Shown: positions 32,026-35,027 of the stretch, piece by piece
Layout of the letters: every line of letters begins with the position of its first letter
How positions within the stretch are numbered: the stretch's first letter is position 1
Origin: Chlorobiota bacterium
Lineage (GTDB): Bacteria > Bacteroidota > Bacteroidia > Bacteroidales > F082
DNA: 35,027 nucleotides
Direction of reading: 5' to 3'
NCBI GenBank assembly: GCA_030596395.1
Contig: JAUVKF010000038.1
Coordinates: 1-35,027 of the forward strand
The notes under the pieces: generated by a model
Told to the model about the DNA's origin: nothing
Database searches by the model: none
The model's input: the letters and a program-made list of their open reading frames with translations, nothing else
Made by a program: the position numbers and the translations under genes

Positions 32026-33642
32026 ATGAGAAAAACTTTTGCATTAATAATTTCAATCGTTATCATACAGTTTTCAAATGGTCAGGATAAACCATTGACC
32101 ACAGTAGAACGCACTAATTATGAGGCCACTTCCACTTATACTGAAGTGATGACTTTTATTGGGGAACTGCAAAAGCAATCTGAATTTATAAGGATTGAAA
32201 CTATCGCAATAACCATTGAGGGACGCGACATACCTTTGATGATAATCGGCAATCCACTCCCTGAAAATGTTGAAGACCTGAAAAATGATGACCGCATAGT
32301 AGTTTACCTCCAGGGAAATATCCATGCCGGTGAAGTTGAAGGCAAGGAAGCCACACAAATGATGGCTCGTGACTTATTGAAATATCCCGAATCCGACATC
32401 ATGAAGAATGTGGTGATACTCATCAATCCGATCTTAAATGCCGATGGAAACGAAAAATTCAGCACCCAAAATCGGAAAAATCAAAATGGTCCCGAAAGTG
32501 TTGGTGTAAGGCACAACGGTCAGAACCTCGATTTGAACCGTGATGCCATGAAACTGGAAACCCCGGAGATTAGGGGGCTGGTTATGAATGTTTTGAATAA
32601 ATGGGACCCTGCTATTTCTGTTGATTGCCACACCACTAATGGGTCTTACCATGAGGAGCCAACCACTTTTGTCTGGATGACGAACCCCAATGGCGATCGA
32701 AACCTAATCAACTTTATGCGTGATGAAATGATGCCTAAAGTTCATCGGACATTGTGGGAAAAATATAATGTCGAGAATATTTTTTATGGGGAGTTTATCG
32801 ACCGGCTGGATTACAGCAAAGGTTGGATCTCCTACGCAGCCGAACCACGTTACCTGGTTAATTATATTGGTATCAGAAATCGCCTGGCAATCCTAAATGA
32901 AAATTATGTTTATGCCGATTTTAAAACCCGGGTGAATGCTTCTTATCATTTGCTACTGACCATACTTGAATATGCCTCTGAGAACAAAAAAGAAATTAAA
33001 AAATTACTTTCAGAAGTTGATCAGGCAACAATTGCCCGTGGAATGAAACCTGCCTTAACGGACTCATTTGCTATTAAATACAAAGGCTTGCCTACTCCCG
33101 AAAAAATCACCATCAAAGCCATTGAAGCCGATACAATTCCAGGTATGAAAGGCTACTGGCGATTCAAACAAAGCGACAGGAAAAGCACCGTTACCGTGGA
33201 TTACTTTGCCGATTATTTTCTTACAGAAGGTGTAAGGTTTCCTTATGCATACCTACTAACAATAAAAGACCTTGAATTAATCGATGTATTAAAAACACAT
33301 GGTATTGAGATGGAGCAATTATCAACCGGGATAAATCTGCCCGTTGAAAAGTTTATGATCAATAAGCTTACCGGATCGAAACGGTTAAACCAAGGACATT
33401 ATACCAACAATATTGAGGGTGAATTTATTGTTGAAGAAAAGGTTTTCACCGAAGGAACCTATGTAATCCGAACTGGTCAAAAGCTTGGCAGTCTTATTGC
33501 CTACCTGCTTGAACCCCAATCGGATGACGGTCTATTGGTTTGGAACTATTTCGACCGGTATTTGGTTCCCCAGTGGGGAGGAAGTTATTATCCCTACCCC
33601 GTTTACAGGCTTGTGGAAAAACAAAAACTACCATTAAATTAG
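32026..33642 (+). CDS. M14 family zinc carboxypeptidase, secreted
   Basis: 538 residues with a signal peptide (to about FSNGQ). The M14 zinc ligands are visible as GNIHAGEVEGKEA (His and Glu) and VDCHTTNGSYH (His). INPILNADGNEKF and QNLDLNRDAMKLETPE complete the substrate site. The C-terminal 200 residues are an extra domain ending in WNYFDRYLVPQWGG. It should remove C-terminal residues from peptides outside the cytoplasm. It lies 44 bp after the membrane protein and 16 bp before the DUF3179 gene. Confidence 0.88.
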   Translation: MRKTFALIISIVIIQFSNGQDKPLTTVERTNYEATSTYTEVMTFIGELQKQSEFIRIETIAITIEGRDIPLMIIGNPLPENVEDLKNDDRIVVYLQGNIHAGEVEGKEATQMMARDLLKYPESDIMKNVVILINPILNADGNEKFSTQNRKNQNGPESVGVRHNGQNLDLNRDAMKLETPEIRGLVMNVLNKWDPAISVDCHTTNGSYHEEPTTFVWMTNPNGDRNLINFMRDEMMPKVHRTLWEKYNVENIFYGEFIDRLDYSKGWISYAAEPRYLVNYIGIRNRLAILNENYVYADFKTRVNASYHLLLTILEYASENKKEIKKLLSEVDQATIARGMKPALTDSFAIKYKGLPTPEKITIKAIEADTIPGMKGYWRFKQSDRKSTVTVDYFADYFLTEGVRFPYAYLLTIKDLELIDVLKTHGIEMEQLSTGINLPVEKFMINKLTGSKRLNQGHYTNNIEGEFIVEEKVFTEGTYVIRTGQKLGSLIAYLLEPQSDDGLLVWNYFDRYLVPQWGGSYYPYPVYRLVEKQKLPLN

Positions 33643-33658
33643 GTAATAAAACATAAAT

Positions 33659-34795
33659 ATGAAATTCATTTTCACTGTAATCTCCTGCATAGTTTTATCA
33701 ATCAGCGGAACAGCCCAAATCCAAAACCCACGAAATGTGGTTTACGACTGGAAAACAGATACTACTAAACACACCATCTACCTGTCGGAAATGATCCTGG
33801 TAGCAACAAAAGGACTTTTCCCAATTATTGATTACCCAAAATTTGTGAGCATGGAAAAAGGAATGGAAGGTTTTTTCGAGCATGAACCGGTTATCAGTGT
33901 TGAGATCGGTGGGCTGGCAAAAGCTTATCCATTAAATATGCTCACATTTCATGAAATGGCAAATGATACCCTGGCAGGAATACCCATTCTTCCAACCTAT
34001 TGCCCACTCTGTAATTCGGGAGTTGTTTTTAACCGCCGCCTGAATTTTGAAGGTAAGGAATACACGCTGGAATTTGAAGTTTCCGGCTTTTTACGAAACA
34101 GCAATATGGTAATGTTCGACCGCCTGACCGAAACCTGGTGGCAGCAATTGATGGGTTATGCCATTGTGGGTGAATCTGCCGGGGCAGAATTGAATATTAT
34201 TCCATCATTAATTATTTCAGTTCAAGAGTTTTTTAAGCGATATCCTGACGGCCAAATCCTGTCAAAAGAAACCGGCTATGACAAGACGATGGAACGTTAT
34301 GGTACCAATCCTTATGTACATTACGACAGCATCTCTAAAAATCCGTATTCGCGATTTTTTGATGAGAAGAATGTGGATGGTCGCCTCCCTGCAATGGAAA
34401 GGATTATTGACATTCAGGATGATGGGGAATACAAGGTCTATCCTTTTACAGCAATTGCCGAAGAAGGTGTGATCAATGACCAATTCAAATCAAAACATGT
34501 GGTGTTGTTTTATCAGTCGGGAACTGTATCCAACATGGACGACAAAGAATTATCTAATTCAAAAGATGTAGGTTCGGTTACCATTTTCGACCCACATGTC
34601 AACGGCCAGTTACTGACTTTTACGAAGAAAAAGACTAAATTTATTGACGGGCAAACAGGCTCTTACTGGGATATTACCGGACACTGCATCAAAGGAAAGC
34701 TGAAAGGAGAACAACTGATGATAGAACCTCACAGCAACCATTTTGCCTTTTCATGGCTGGCCTTTTTTCCTGATTCGGAAATTTACGGGCAATAA
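33659..34795 (+). CDS. DUF3179 domain protein, secreted
   Basis: 378 residues with a signal peptide (to about SGTAQ). DUF3179 signatures: VISVEIGGLAKAYPLNMLTFHEM, LPTYCPLCNSGVVFNR with a CxxC, FEVSGFLRNSNMVMFDR, ETWWQQLMGYAIVG, and the closing SYWDITGHCIKG and HSNHFAFSWLAFFPDSEIYG. The CxxC and conserved His suggest metal or redox chemistry, but the reaction is not known. Close spacing to the M14 peptidase implies one operon. Confidence 0.88.
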   Translation: MKFIFTVISCIVLSISGTAQIQNPRNVVYDWKTDTTKHTIYLSEMILVATKGLFPIIDYPKFVSMEKGMEGFFEHEPVISVEIGGLAKAYPLNMLTFHEMANDTLAGIPILPTYCPLCNSGVVFNRRLNFEGKEYTLEFEVSGFLRNSNMVMFDRLTETWWQQLMGYAIVGESAGAELNIIPSLIISVQEFFKRYPDGQILSKETGYDKTMERYGTNPYVHYDSISKNPYSRFFDEKNVDGRLPAMERIIDIQDDGEYKVYPFTAIAEEGVINDQFKSKHVVLFYQSGTVSNMDDKELSNSKDVGSVTIFDPHVNGQLLTFTKKKTKFIDGQTGSYWDITGHCIKGKLKGEQLMIEPHSNHFAFSWLAFFPDSEIYGQ

Positions 34796-35027
34796 CAAAA
34801 CGCTATAATTATTTGATTCAAATCAGTAATTATATTGGTAACTATTCAATAATTTTTCCGTTTATGACTTTAAATGATGTAATGAAAGGTATAATAGACA
34901 AAAAGGAGGCTGTTTCAGAGTAAGGATGTCCAAGTGGACAAAAAGGAGGCTGTTTTTTTTCAACAGTTTTTGCTTCATGCCAATATGGATATTATCTTTG
35001 TTTTGTCGAGCTAGACGGAAGTAGGCT
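34796..35027. other. Right-edge non-coding stretch with direct repeats
   Basis: No supported gene. It holds a 19-bp direct repeat (34897-34915 and 34937-34955) and a small TGTCC-AAGT-GGACA hairpin. Two very short ORFs (34864-34923 and 34926-35024) cross the repeat and are not called. Confidence 0.6.
34897..34955. repeat. 19-bp direct repeat, two copies at 40-bp spacing
   Basis: GACAAAAAGGAGGCTGTTT is found at 34897-34915 and exactly again at 34937-34955. GAGGCTGTTT-like ends occur in some insertion sequences, so this may mark the edge of a mobile element that continues past the window. Confidence 0.7.

Noticed and set aside
34864-35024. Two short ORFs (19 and 32 codons) at the right edge
   Set aside because: They span the direct repeat, have unusual composition, and show no recognisable features.

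Overview
The window reads as chromosome of a Bacteroidota bacterium, probably class Bacteroidia or a close relative. Several genes follow the Bacteroidota promoter pattern (TTTG, about 19 nt, TAnnTTTG), Shine-Dalgarno sequences are weak, and many products are secreted or outer-membrane proteins with short signal peptides ending in QAQ or similar. A dialkylresorcinol/flexirubin-type pigment locus is also typical of the phylum. These are inferences from gene content; no marker gene was compared.

Region 1 (about 0.5-13 kb, + strand) is a type II polyketide locus of the flexirubin / aryl polyene-dialkylresorcinol kind. It holds darA, darB, a hot-dog dehydratase-like protein, a small protein with an HTH-like C-terminus, a BtrH-like acyltransferase/peptidase-fold protein, an ABC exporter pair, a thioesterase, a ketosynthase, a half-length ketosynthase, an ACP, a second ketosynthase with its chain-length factor, and a second hot-dog dehydratase. 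The KS/CLF/ACP/dehydratase set would build a polyene acyl chain. DarB and DarA would join two acyl chains and aromatise the ring. No ketoreductase, aromatic-starter enzymes (ammonia lyase, AMP ligase) or MMPL-type exporter lie in the window. The two dehydratase-like proteins appear to have complementary halves of the catalytic His/Glu pair. A perfect 26-bp palindrome sits just upstream of darA.

Region 2 (13-15.5 kb) has a secreted protein, a structured intergenic stretch, a lipoprotein with Cys/Asp-rich and DUF1566-like parts, tRNA-Leu(UAA), a decayed tRNA-Leu copy interrupted by an exact 20-nt palindrome, and tRNA-Gly(GCC).

Region 3 (15.5-24.5 kb) is core genome: mutS, a divergent TrmH-family RNA methyltransferase, a large OmpA/TPR outer-membrane protein, a deoxynucleoside kinase with folK, and sppA.

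Region 4 (24.6-27.5 kb) is a visibly AT-richer two-gene insertion: a Ser/Thr kinase fused to a TIM-barrel-like domain carrying a tRNA-guanine-transglycosylase-style zinc motif, followed by a PD-(D/E)XK-like nuclease with an embedded winged helix. Its ends look like those of an integron gene cassette: a 14-bp inverted repeat at the outer edges, and an attC-like arm pair after the second gene. This is the best candidate in the window for an undescribed system, possibly antiviral defence.

Region 5 (27.5-35 kb) holds a saccharopine dehydrogenase, a possible 29-residue peptide, a DUF1287 protein, a GT-C-like membrane protein, an M14 carboxypeptidase, a DUF3179 protein, and direct repeats at the right edge.
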